A stretch of DNA of 55,409 bases from Deltaproteobacteria bacterium. GTDB lineage: Bacteria; Myxococcota_A; JAADFL01. The notes beneath the pieces are model-generated. The model did not search any database and had not been told where the DNA came from. It was given only the letters and a program-made list of their open reading frames with translations. Positions 18,069 to 26,985 of this stretch are shown in pieces. Positions within the stretch are counted from its first letter, which is position 1; every line of letters begins with the position of its first letter. The translations under genes and the position numbers were made by a program. The stretch covers positions 1 through 55,409 of the forward strand of contig JAADFL010000165.1 of the NCBI GenBank assembly GCA_013152945.1. Reading direction: 5' to 3'.

Positions 18069-21000
18069 ACCTTGGACAAGTCGTCCAGGTAGGTATATGC
18101 AATAGGAACCACGAAGAGGGTAAACAAGGTCGATGCCAAGAGTCCGCCAATTACGGCTCTCCCTAGAGGCGCATATGGAACGCCAATAACCTGGGCCTTT
18201 CCGATGGCCATGGGAATCAATCCGAATATCGTGGTCAGGGCGGTCATGAGTATGGGCCTCAAGCGGTGCCTGCCCCCTTGAACCACTGCCTGGGTCCTTT
18301 CCAGTCCCTCGGACTTGAGCCTGTTTATCAAGTCCACGAGGACGATCGCATTGTTGACCACTATCCCTATCAATATTACGACCCCGACTCCTGCCATGAC
18401 ATCAAAGACAGTACCTGAAAGGTAGAGGGTCCAATACACACCGAGTACGGCGAACGGCACGGATGTGATTACCGAAATGGGCAGTATAAAGGATTCGAAG
18501 AGACCGGCCAGGATAAGGTAAACAAAGACCACGCCCAACAGCACGGAGAAAAAGATATCCCCAAACAACTCGCTCATGCGGGCGAACCTGTCACCCTTGT
18601 CTACCTTGTACCCCCTTGGAAAGGAGAATCCGGCGATAACCCTGTCTATCTCTGCTCCGACTTCGGACAGGTTTTGCTTTGTCGTATATGCCTTGATCTC
18701 CAGGGCGGTCTTTCGATTTTCCCGTCGTATCTCGGCAAATCCCTTGGAGATGTCGAAATCGGCCATGGTATCGAGTGCAAGGTCGGACGCCAGGGAAGGA
18801 GACCCGGGCTTGGGGCCGAATTTTGTCACATCTCCGAACTGCCTGACCCAGTTAGAATAGGTCGATGCCCACACAGACGCTGCACGGCTTTCGAAAGCAT
18901 TGCTGAAATTCGCCATTCCCGCAGCCTGGGCCGCTGCTGCAGCACTTGAGACCTCGCTTGCGGTCGAACTCTCACGTCCAAAATTTGCAATCGAATTATT
19001 GTTACCTGAACCGGTTTCCAAGAGTGATGTCCCGGCCGACTGCAAGGCTTGCAGGACAAGTTCGGCGGCGCCTTTCATGGGCAGGTCCCGAATATCGTCC
19101 AGGGATTGCATCTCGTCCTTGGCAAAGAGCACCCGCATAGGCATATCCCGTTCAGGCAATCGCAGGTCTTTCAGTTTCATGCCCCTCAAGGCGTATGACA
19201 CACTTGCTCCAAGCACCCTTGGTGATAATCCCCTGGCCTGTACAATTCCTCTCCTGGGTACCACCCTTACCTCGTCTGCAGCGCCTTCATCTGCATCCAC
19301 CTCCACGGAAGTCAATGAAGGAATTTTACGCAACCTGGCCACCAACTGGTCAGCCAATTCTTTCAACTTTTCACTGTCCCGGCCCAGAAGCTTCACGGTT
19401 ACGGCGTTTTCAGTCCCTGTCCTGCCATGCCACCCTATCCTTGCATCGACTCCAGGTAGCTTCGGCATGGTTTTCTTTAGTGTGCTTATTATAGCCCTCC
19501 TGGAGATTTTTCTCGTTTCAGGAGGCTCGAGAAAAACCCGTATCCTTGCCCTGGGGTTATGGGGCATCAATAAAGTATGTATATCCTTGATACCCAGGGT
19601 CTTTCTCTTGGCATTTAACCAATTTTCGTATTTTTTCAATATGTTATCTTTCTCTTTGAAAGTCAGATTCGAGGGTAAGTCTATAATCAGCCGGATATCA
19701 TTGATGTTTCCTTCCATCCGATCCGTGCTGCCTGTCCTCGAGTAAGGTATTATTATACTTACAAGAACCAGGGCCAAACCTATGGCGACATCCAGTCTTT
19801 TATTAATGGCAGCTCCCAGCGCCCTCTCGTACAGCTTCTCCATGCCGCCTATCAGCTTTGAAAACGGAGCAGCCTTGCCGCCCAGCCTGTTGGTGGCAAG
19901 CGGGATAGCAAGCAGGGCTATCAACAGGGAAGCCACCAGAGCATAGCAAACAGGCAAACCGATGGCCTTGAGGTAAAAAGAAAGTGTCTGGCTGCCTGTG
20001 AGAAACATGAGGGGAATAAAGACCGCCAAAGTCGTCAACGTAGCGAGCAGAACTGCCAGTGCAACTTCGCCCGCGCCCCTCAAAGACGCCCTCTTCGATG
20101 AATCACCAAGCTGCCTTCTCCTGAAAATATTTTCCACCACCACTATCGAGTTGTCCACCACCATGCCCACGGACAGCATCAAACCTATCATGGTAAGAAC
20201 ATTCAACGAGTCCTTGTCGAAATACAAGACAACCAGGCTGGCGACCAGGGAAAGAGGTATGGCCAGGGTTATGACCAGTGTCATCCTCACTCTCCGCAAG
20301 AATGCGAACAACACGGCAATCGCGAAAACAGCGCCCCAGGCCGCGGTTTCCTCCAGGTTCTCCATTGATTCGGTTATCTGTTCACCCTGGTCGAAGAAAA
20401 AATGCGCCTTGCAACCAGCCAGAGCCGGATCCGTCTTGAAGGCCTTGTCGAGTTCCTGTTTTACATGTTTGCATATTTCCACGGTGTTTGCGCCGGACTC
20501 CTTGTACACCGCCAACGCCAGGCCAGGACCGTTGTTCAGCCTGCTGATCCACTCCTCCGGAGGGTAGCCCACGGAAACCTTGGCAACATCTCCCAAGCGA
20601 ATGCCGGGCAATAAGGGAAGAGACCGCACCTGTTGTATGTCTTCATACCTGGCGACTGAACGAATAAGGAGTTTCGTGCCGCCTTCGACCACTGTTCCGC
20701 CCGTCTGGGCAAAGTTGTCCTGTGAAAGCTTGTTGACCAGCCAAAACGGATCGATCCTGTGTTTCCTGGCCTTGTCCGGGTCGATCTCTATCAAGGCCAT
20801 ACGCTCCGCGGCTCCCCACACCTCGACCATGGACACACCCTTTAGACGTTCAATGGGTTTCTTGATGTGATCTTCCACCAAATGCCTTGGATCGTTCTCG
20901 GAACCCGGAACGCCGACGCCAAGAAAAAGTATTGGTTCGCTCTGGGGGTTCCATTTCCAGATATAAATCTGTTCGACATCTTCCGGCAGCTCGCTCTTGA

Positions 21001-21373
21001 CCCTGTCTATCCTGTCTCGTACCTGCATGTACGAGAGATCCATGTCGGTGCCGTCTTCGAACTCGATGAAAAATCTCGCAAAGTTGGGTTCGGACTTGGA
21101 AACCATGCGCCTAAGATTGTGAAGGGTTCCAAGGACCTCCTCCACAGGTTTCGTAATTTGCTCTTCCACTTCCCTGGGCGTGGCGTTCCAATAGTTGATA
21201 TGAACCAAGAGGAAAGGAAAGGAAAGACCTTCGGGAAGCAACTTGACGGGTATCTTCAAATAAGCCATTGCGCCCAGAACCAGCAAGGCGCACAAACCCA
21301 CGGCCACGGTAACAGGCCTTTTAAGGGCCAGAGATGGCAGCCACCAACCCCTTTCCTGCCGTTGCTCGCTCAT
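18020..21373 (-). CDS. RND efflux permease (HAE1-like), second permease of the operon
   Basis: The 1,117-aa protein has the RND layout: a first membrane helix (RPVTVAVGLCALLVLGAMAYL), a large periplasmic loop, helices 2-6, a second periplasmic loop, and helices 8-12. The proton-relay region in helix 4 reads GMVVDNSIVVVENIFRR, keeping one of the two Asp residues of AcrB (VDD) and having Asn at the other, a common variant. Residues about 770-880 contain an unusual Ser/Ala/Asn-rich insertion in the second periplasmic loop (TSLLETGSGNNNSIANF onward). The start ATG is 37 nt after the stop of the upstream permease. Together with that permease and the adaptor it suggests a heteromeric MdtB/C-like pump. 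No outer-membrane partner lies in this operon, so TolC must come from elsewhere. Confidence 0.93.
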   Translation of the reverse strand: MSEQRQERGWWLPSLALKRPVTVAVGLCALLVLGAMAYLKIPVKLLPEGLSFPFLLVHINYWNATPREVEEQITKPVEEVLGTLHNLRRMVSKSEPNFARFFIEFEDGTDMDLSYMQVRDRIDRVKSELPEDVEQIYIWKWNPQSEPILFLGVGVPGSENDPRHLVEDHIKKPIERLKGVSMVEVWGAAERMALIEIDPDKARKHRIDPFWLVNKLSQDNFAQTGGTVVEGGTKLLIRSVARYEDIQQVRSLPLLPGIRLGDVAKVSVGYPPEEWISRLNNGPGLALAVYKESGANTVEICKHVKQELDKAFKTDPALAGCKAHFFFDQGEQITESMENLEETAAWGAVFAIAVLFAFLRRVRMTLVITLAIPLSLVASLVVLYFDKDSLNVLTMIGLMLSVGMVVDNSIVVVENIFRRRQLGDSSKRASLRGAGEVALAVLLATLTTLAVFIPLMFLTGSQTLSFYLKAIGLPVCYALVASLLIALLAIPLATNRLGGKAAPFSKLIGGMEKLYERALGAAINKRLDVAIGLALVLVSIIIPYSRTGSTDRMEGNINDIRLIIDLPSNLTFKEKDNILKKYENWLNAKRKTLGIKDIHTLLMPHNPRARIRVFLEPPETRKISRRAIISTLKKTMPKLPGVDARIGWHGRTGTENAVTVKLLGRDSEKLKELADQLVARLRKIPSLTSVEVDADEGAADEVRVVPRRGIVQARGLSPRVLGASVSYALRGMKLKDLRLPERDMPMRVLFAKDEMQSLDDIRDLPMKGAAELVLQALQSAGTSLLETGSGNNNSIANFGRESSTASEVSSAAAAAQAAGMANFSNAFESRAASVWASTYSNWVRQFGDVTKFGPKPGSPSLASDLALDTMADFDISKGFAEIRRENRKTALEIKAYTTKQNLSEVGAEIDRVIAGFSFPRGYKVDKGDRFARMSELFGDIFFSVLLGVVFVYLILAGLFESFILPISVITSVPFAVLGVYWTLYLSGTVFDVMAGVGVVILIGIVVNNAIVLVDLINRLKSEGLERTQAVVQGGRHRLRPILMTALTTIFGLIPMAIGKAQVIGVPYAPLGRAVIGGLLASTLFTLFVVPIAYTYLDDLSKVYSSLLAKFSRGNSKC

Positions 21374-21410
21374 GATCCACCCGAAGTTCGTCTATTCAAT
21401 GCTCCCGGAC

Positions 21411-24400
21411 CTAACCAAAACTCGGCCTTTTACGGCTCGAACGCCTCGAAAGAATCGAATCGAACAAATCGTACACCACCGGAATAACCACCAATGTCAG
21501 CAGGGTCGCACTCGTCAACCCGGCCATCACCACAACCGCCATGGGTTGGCGCAACTCGGAGCCTTCCCCGATGCCCAGGGCCATGGGCAAGAGCCCCAGG
21601 ACCGTGGTAACAGTGGTTATCAATATGGGCCTCAATCTTACCGGTCCGGCCCGAAGTAAGGCGTCACGCCTGGAAAAGCCCCTGGCCCGCAACTGGTTCA
21701 CGTAGTCCACCAGGACAATCGCATCGTTCACCACGATTCCGGCAAGCACGATGAAACCGAGGAGCACGAACACGGACAAGGGCCATCCACCGATATAAAG
21801 CGCAAAGCCTGCGCCCGCCGCAGCCAGGGGCAGGGTGAACAGTATGACAAAAGGCTGAAAAAGCGATTCAAAGGTGGAGGCCATCACCACGTAAACCAGG
21901 AATATGGCGAGTGCAAGTGCTATCCATAAGCTCTCCAGACTTCGCTCCATTTCCTGGTCCTGTCCTGTTACTTCCATCGAGAAATCGGCAGGCAGCTTTA
22001 TTCCCGAGAGCAAAGATCTCACCTTTTGCGCGGCACTGGCCAAATCCACGCCCCTGCTCACATCGGATGTAATGTCGGCCGCCCTCCTGGTGTCGATGCG
22101 CCTTATCTCTGCAGGGCCTTCAACAATCTTTACATCCGCCACCGCCGCGAGAGGCACGGCCTTTTTATTCCTTGTGCCCACGGTCAGCATCTTGAGGTTT
22201 TGAAGGTTTGACCGGTCAAAGGCATTCAACCTGACCACGACATCATAGCGCCTATCTCCCCTCGTAAAATGTGTCGCCGTATTACCCTGGACCTTGTTCC
22301 TGACCTCTCTTGCCACTTCGGCCACCGACAGTCCCATGTACGCAAGTCTCTCCCTCTTGTAGGTTATCCTTACCTCCGGGTGCCCGGGATGCACACTGGT
22401 ATTGAGATCCTGAAGGAACTCCTGGTCCTTAAGAACTCCGTAGACCTTGGATGCGACCTTGCGCAAGAGCGCCAGGTCGTGTCCCTTGATCTCCACCTCG
22501 AGGGGAGTTCTGAAACTGAATAACGTAGGTCGTGATATTTTTCCGTCCAAGCCCGGCGTGTTCAAAAGAAAGCGCCTCAACTTGCCGATGACCCTGTCTT
22601 CGGCGGATGCAGTATCCAGGCCCAGTTTTCCGAGTTCGTCCGCGCCGGCCAATCTCACCATGATGTCCGCCGTATGCTCTCCCTTTCCGGACTTCGTGTA
22701 ATCACTCTTGTCCAGGCCGATCACCGAGGTTACCGCCTCCACCTCGTCCATGTTTTTGAGCATCCGTTCGATGGGGGCGACCCTTCTTGCCGTTTCACGA
22801 AGTGGTGTGCCTATGGGAGCAAATGCCTCCAAGGTAAACTCACCCTGGGCCACTTCGGGGATAAGTTCCGCGCCAAGGGAAGAAAGGGCCCACATGGCGC
22901 CGAGGAACATCAGGAAAGCGATTGCAAGGACCGAACCGCGGTTATCCAATGACCAGGCGAGCAGCCTCGGATAAGATTTGCGGAGTCCTGACAATGCAAT
23001 GTCGTTCGCCTTTACCAGTGGCGAAAGGACATTGGCCAGCACCTTTTCGCCAAGCACCCTGAATGCCAGGAACGAAAGGCCCCTGGCAAGCATTACCGCG
23101 GAAATGTAAATAATCTTTCCGAATAATAGTTCCAAGGGAAGCAATATCAAGAAACGCAATACATAATATACGTACCCGGCAATTTTTTTGGCGATTCCCT
23201 TTTCTTTCAATGATGCAAGATCCTGCACTGTCACGTGCAAGCTCCTGAATTCAGCGTCCAGCCACAAAGACCCGCCGGTTTTTTCAGCGCCGGCTCCACT
23301 CTTTTGCGCGTCAGCCCTGGCCTTCCTGGCTGTCATCATGGGCACGAAGAATGCAGCGGTCCCGAGAGAGGCCAGCAAAGAAAACACTACCGTCATGGAT
23401 AAATCGCCGAATATCTGGCCTGCCACGCCCTCGACAAATACGATTGGAAAGAAGACTGCAACCGTTGTCAGGGTTGATGCGGTAATGGCGCCCAGCACTT
23501 CCTTTGAGCCCCTTACCGATGCAGCTATCGGTTCGTCTCCTTCCTCCATGCATCTCTGTATACTCTCAAGGACGACAATGGCATTATCCACCAACATCCC
23601 GACACCCAGCGCCAGCCCGCCGAGGCTCATCACGTTCAACGAAACACCGAACAAGTACATGGGTGCAAACGTGGCGACAACAGAGATGGGAATGGAAAGG
23701 CCGACGACCCAGGTGGCATGGCTGGACTTTAGGAACATGTACAATACCAGTACAGCCAACAGCCCGCCCAGGATCATTGCCGACTCCACCTCGCCCACGG
23801 CGCTCGTCACGAACCTTGATTGGTCGGAAAGCACTGTCATGCGCAGGCCGGCCGGGGCCTTGAAGACAAGAAAATCCGTCATTCGCTTGTAAAGTTTGGC
23901 CATGGCCGCTGCCTTTTTCCGGTCCTTTACTCTTTCGGAAAAAGTGCCGCTGCTGTCGGCCTTGGTATACTTGACATACTTTTGCTGGGCGCTCGTGCCG
24001 AAAATCTTGTCCCTTACCCGTTGGGCCACCTTGACCAGGTTGGCATCGGCCTCCCTGTATACGGCTACCTCGACCGCCTCCTTGCCGTCTATCCTGGTGA
24101 TGACTTCACGATCCTTGTGTGTCTCCTCGACCTTTGCAATTTCACCCAACCTTATCACCGCACCGTTTCGAACCGTGATCACCACTTGGCGAATCTCGTC
24201 CAGGTTCTTGAACTCGGACAATGTACGCACAAGGTACTCTGTTTGGCCCTCCTTGAGCCTGCCGCCGGCAAGATTGATATTTTCAGCCTTTAGCCTGGCC
24301 ACGATCCACTCGCTCGTGAGTCCGAGTGAAGCAATCCTTCCCTCGTCCAGTGAAATTCTCACCTCCCTTTCAAGTCCGCCTCTCACTTTTGCGACCGCTA

Positions 24401-24926
24401 CACCATCGACAGACTCAAGGGCCGGGGCAATTTCCTCTTCCGCATAAAGCCTAAGGCCGTATAAGTCCATGTCACCGAATATGCCTACACGCATAACGGG
24501 ATCCAGGGCCGGGTCATATCGAAGTATCAACGGCCTTTCTATTTCGTCGGCAAAGGGCACGAGGTCCAGTTGCTCGCGTATGTCCCTGGCCGCCTTGTCA
24601 ACGTCCTCGCTCCAGGTGAATTCCAGGACCACATCCGAGACTTCCGCCCTGGAAATAGACTCCATCCTGATGAGCCCGCCGACGGTGGAGAGTACTTCCT
24701 CGATGGGCTTGGTGACCTCGCTCTCCACCTCTTCGGGAGCAGCGCCGGGGTAAGTGGTTCTTACCGTTATGGTGGGGTAGGAAATATCCGGCATGAGGGC
24801 TACAGGGAGTTTCTTGAAGCTGAAATATCCGAACACAAGGACAGCGGCCACCATCATCAAAACAGCCACAGGCCTTTCCACCGGGAAAAAAGGCCCGTAC
24901 CTATCAGGAGCCTTTTTCTGCATCAC
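21411..24926 (-). CDS. RND efflux permease (HAE1-like), first permease of the operon
   Basis: The 1,171-aa protein is a proton-driven inner-membrane exporter. Recognisable blocks are VALMPDISYPTITVRTTYPG at the N terminus, GMLVDNAIVVLESIQRCMEEG in helix 4, FVEGVAGQIFGDLSMTVVFSL in helix 6, and VLAGIVVNDAIVLVDYVNQL near helix 10. It is longer than typical RND permeases (about 1,040 aa) because the cytoplasmic linker between the two halves (residues about 535-660) is enlarged and contains two extra hydrophobic stretches (YYVLRFLILLPLELLF and SAVMLARGLSFLAF). The first codon is GTG at 24926, overlapping the adaptor stop (GTGA); the ATG directly after it is an alternative. Confidence 0.94.
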   Translation of the reverse strand: MMQKKAPDRYGPFFPVERPVAVLMMVAAVLVFGYFSFKKLPVALMPDISYPTITVRTTYPGAAPEEVESEVTKPIEEVLSTVGGLIRMESISRAEVSDVVLEFTWSEDVDKAARDIREQLDLVPFADEIERPLILRYDPALDPVMRVGIFGDMDLYGLRLYAEEEIAPALESVDGVAVAKVRGGLEREVRISLDEGRIASLGLTSEWIVARLKAENINLAGGRLKEGQTEYLVRTLSEFKNLDEIRQVVITVRNGAVIRLGEIAKVEETHKDREVITRIDGKEAVEVAVYREADANLVKVAQRVRDKIFGTSAQQKYVKYTKADSSGTFSERVKDRKKAAAMAKLYKRMTDFLVFKAPAGLRMTVLSDQSRFVTSAVGEVESAMILGGLLAVLVLYMFLKSSHATWVVGLSIPISVVATFAPMYLFGVSLNVMSLGGLALGVGMLVDNAIVVLESIQRCMEEGDEPIAASVRGSKEVLGAITASTLTTVAVFFPIVFVEGVAGQIFGDLSMTVVFSLLASLGTAAFFVPMMTARKARADAQKSGAGAEKTGGSLWLDAEFRSLHVTVQDLASLKEKGIAKKIAGYVYYVLRFLILLPLELLFGKIIYISAVMLARGLSFLAFRVLGEKVLANVLSPLVKANDIALSGLRKSYPRLLAWSLDNRGSVLAIAFLMFLGAMWALSSLGAELIPEVAQGEFTLEAFAPIGTPLRETARRVAPIERMLKNMDEVEAVTSVIGLDKSDYTKSGKGEHTADIMVRLAGADELGKLGLDTASAEDRVIGKLRRFLLNTPGLDGKISRPTLFSFRTPLEVEIKGHDLALLRKVASKVYGVLKDQEFLQDLNTSVHPGHPEVRITYKRERLAYMGLSVAEVAREVRNKVQGNTATHFTRGDRRYDVVVRLNAFDRSNLQNLKMLTVGTRNKKAVPLAAVADVKIVEGPAEIRRIDTRRAADITSDVSRGVDLASAAQKVRSLLSGIKLPADFSMEVTGQDQEMERSLESLWIALALAIFLVYVVMASTFESLFQPFVILFTLPLAAAGAGFALYIGGWPLSVFVLLGFIVLAGIVVNDAIVLVDYVNQLRARGFSRRDALLRAGPVRLRPILITTVTTVLGLLPMALGIGEGSELRQPMAVVVMAGLTSATLLTLVVIPVVYDLFDSILSRRSSRKRPSFG

Positions 24927-26086
24927 TTTCCCTGTCCTCTTTTTCGTTCTTTGGAAGAGGTAACAGTCTTGCCGGTCGTCTTTACATGATTCTCATCGGC
25001 ATGTTTCGAGTAATCAACCACCTTGACCCTGGAACCGTCTTTCAGGCCTGCCTGGCCTATTACCATGACCATATCCCCAGGCGATACACCTTCCATTACT
25101 TCCACGCTTTCCTTGTTCGAAGCCCCAAGCTTCAACGGACCGACCTTGCGTGCCTTGCCTTGCTCCACGAGGAAAATAATGGGCAGGCCTTCCTCGAAAA
25201 CTATGGCTCTCTTTGGAATGAGTACCACGCCTTTTTTAATGCCCAGTTCGATATCCACTTTTACGAACATTCCGGGGACAAGTTTCTTGTTCACTGTTTG
25301 CTTGGGGGTTGAATCAACTTTCAGGGTAACCTCGACCGTGCCGGTGGTGGAGTCCACAACAGGATTGATCCTTTCAATCTCAGCCGGAAAACTCATTTGC
25401 AGAGAATCACTATGGGCCTCGGCCTTTAAGCCGGGCCTGAGCCTGGCCAGATGCCGTTCAGGCACATGGACCTTGACAATCAGGTGTTCGAGGTCCACCA
25501 CGGTGAACAGGCGGCGGTTCGGCAACAAGTACTCACCAAGGCTGATGTCTCTCTGGGTGACCGTACCTGCTATTGGGGACCTCACGAATGTGTGCGCCAA
25601 CTCCCATGTCATTTGTTCCAAATTCAGCTTTGCCTGCTCGGCCTGGTATTGGAGATCCCTCACCTGCTTCCATGAAACAGCACCCTTTTGGGCCAGTTTC
25701 TTAGTATCCACAAGGTCTGCTTCGAGCTTATTTACCGTGCTCTGGGCCCTTGCCCGGCTGTTCACAACGGTTGCATTGTCCAAATGGCAAAGAAGCGAAC
25801 CCTTCCTGACCGTGTCACCTTCTTCCACCGCCAATCGATCCACCTTCCCGGATACCTCTGCCAGGACATCAACATGGTTGACCGATTCAACAGTCGCCGA
25901 GGCCCAGAGCTTCTCGATAAGATCACCGGTCACGGCCTTTACCGCTTCAACAGGCACGGCCTCGTCCGCATCACCCCCGGACTTGCTGTCTCCACCCGGT
26001 CCCAACCCGGAGCCGATGCACCCCGTAAATACCGAGATTATAAAAAACAAGATCACCACGGACCAATTCCGCATATTCAACGCCAT
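24923..26086 (-). CDS. RND periplasmic adaptor (membrane fusion) lipoprotein
   Basis: ATG 26086 is chosen because AGGGGG lies about 10 nt upstream and the protein then opens with a lipoprotein signal (ALNMRNWSVVILFFIISVFTGC). The frame runs further upstream without further support. The 387-aa product shows the adaptor order: lipoyl half-motif (VDVLAEVSGKVDRLAVEEGDTVRKGSLLCHLD), alpha-hairpin (about residues 105-155), second lipoyl half (FVRSPIAGTVTQRDISLGEYL) and beta-barrel (IVKVHVPERHLARLRPGL). It bridges the two downstream RND permeases to an outer-membrane channel. It is divergent from the two-component system, so the 194-bp gap up to 26280 should hold both promoters. Confidence 0.93.
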   Translation of the reverse strand: MALNMRNWSVVILFFIISVFTGCIGSGLGPGGDSKSGGDADEAVPVEAVKAVTGDLIEKLWASATVESVNHVDVLAEVSGKVDRLAVEEGDTVRKGSLLCHLDNATVVNSRARAQSTVNKLEADLVDTKKLAQKGAVSWKQVRDLQYQAEQAKLNLEQMTWELAHTFVRSPIAGTVTQRDISLGEYLLPNRRLFTVVDLEHLIVKVHVPERHLARLRPGLKAEAHSDSLQMSFPAEIERINPVVDSTTGTVEVTLKVDSTPKQTVNKKLVPGMFVKVDIELGIKKGVVLIPKRAIVFEEGLPIIFLVEQGKARKVGPLKLGASNKESVEVMEGVSPGDMVMVIGQAGLKDGSRVKVVDYSKHADENHVKTTGKTVTSSKERKRGQGK

Positions 26087-26280
26087 GCCCTTGCGCCCCC
26101 TGATATCCGGTTTTTTCCAATCACTTCGAGTTATCTCCGTTCGCTTCAATTTAAAACTATTCAACTTACCTTGAGTAATTCTTAAGCCTGCGGAAAACAA
26201 GTGTCTTGAATGAAATCAGTATAAATGGCAGCATCGGTACACAGGAATTCATTGTCCCGGGCTCAAAGGAATGGATCGAC

Positions 26281-26967
26281 ATGGCCGTTGTCCTGGTTAT
26301 TGAAGACGACAAGGCTCTGGGCGAACAGATCGAAACGGTCCTCAAGGAGGCCGGCTACGAAGTCACCTGGAAACCGGACGGCCTTCTGGGGCTCAAAGCC
26401 GTCAAGGAAATTGAACCCGACATGGTGGTCCTGGACATCATGCTGCCCAAGATGGACGGCTTTGCAGTACTATCCAGGATCAGAGACTTTTCGTCCGTGC
26501 CCGTCATCATACTTACGGCACTTTCCGAAGGTGAAGACAAGGTCAGGGGATTGGACCTGGGAGCCGACGACTACCTGACCAAGCCTTTCTGGATGGAGGA
26601 ACTCCTTGCCAGGATCAGGGCACGCCTGCGAAGGCCGAACCTGGCGCAGGATGAAAACATTTTCTCGTTTGGAGACGTAGTGGTCGAACCGGATGCCAGG
26701 AGGGTCGAGGTCCACGGCAAACCTGCGGAATTGACACGGGTCGAATTCGACCTGCTGCTGTATCTCTTGCAACGGCCCGGCCGGGCAATCACCAGGGAAC
26801 ACTTGGTAGAGGCGGCCCTGGAACCTGAAAAAGAAGGAACTTACAGGACACTGGACACCCACTTTTCAAGGATCAGGAAAAAGCTGGGATCGAGCGGCGG
26901 TTATATCAAGACAGTATGGGGTATTGGGTACAGGTTTGTCCCTGACCAGGGCGACGACCGGCAATAG
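26281..26967 (+). CDS. OmpR-family response regulator
   Basis: ATG 26281 follows AAAGGA at 10 nt; the frame extends 25 codons further back, but that part has no homology to receivers. The 228-aa protein has an N-terminal receiver with the acidic pair (VIEDDKAL), the phosphoacceptor Asp at residue 52 (VVLDIMLPK), the conserved Thr (ILTALSEG) and Lys (YLTKPFWMEELLARI). A C-terminal winged helix follows (LTRVEFDLLLYLLQRPGRAITREHLVEAAL … LDTHFSRIRKKLG … IKTVWGIGYRF). It should act with the kinase 18 nt downstream and probably controls the divergent RND operon; this is inferred from position. Confidence 0.95.
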   Translation: MAVVLVIEDDKALGEQIETVLKEAGYEVTWKPDGLLGLKAVKEIEPDMVVLDIMLPKMDGFAVLSRIRDFSSVPVIILTALSEGEDKVRGLDLGADDYLTKPFWMEELLARIRARLRRPNLAQDENIFSFGDVVVEPDARRVEVHGKPAELTRVEFDLLLYLLQRPGRAITREHLVEAALEPEKEGTYRTLDTHFSRIRKKLGSSGGYIKTVWGIGYRFVPDQGDDRQ

Positions 26968-26985
26968 CCGGAAAACGGCGGGAAA

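Noticed and set aside
25023-26174. A 383-codon open frame on the plus strand opposite the adaptor gene
   Set aside because: It is antisense to a clearly recognised adaptor; the translation is Ser/Thr/Arg-rich with no motif and no ribosome-binding site.
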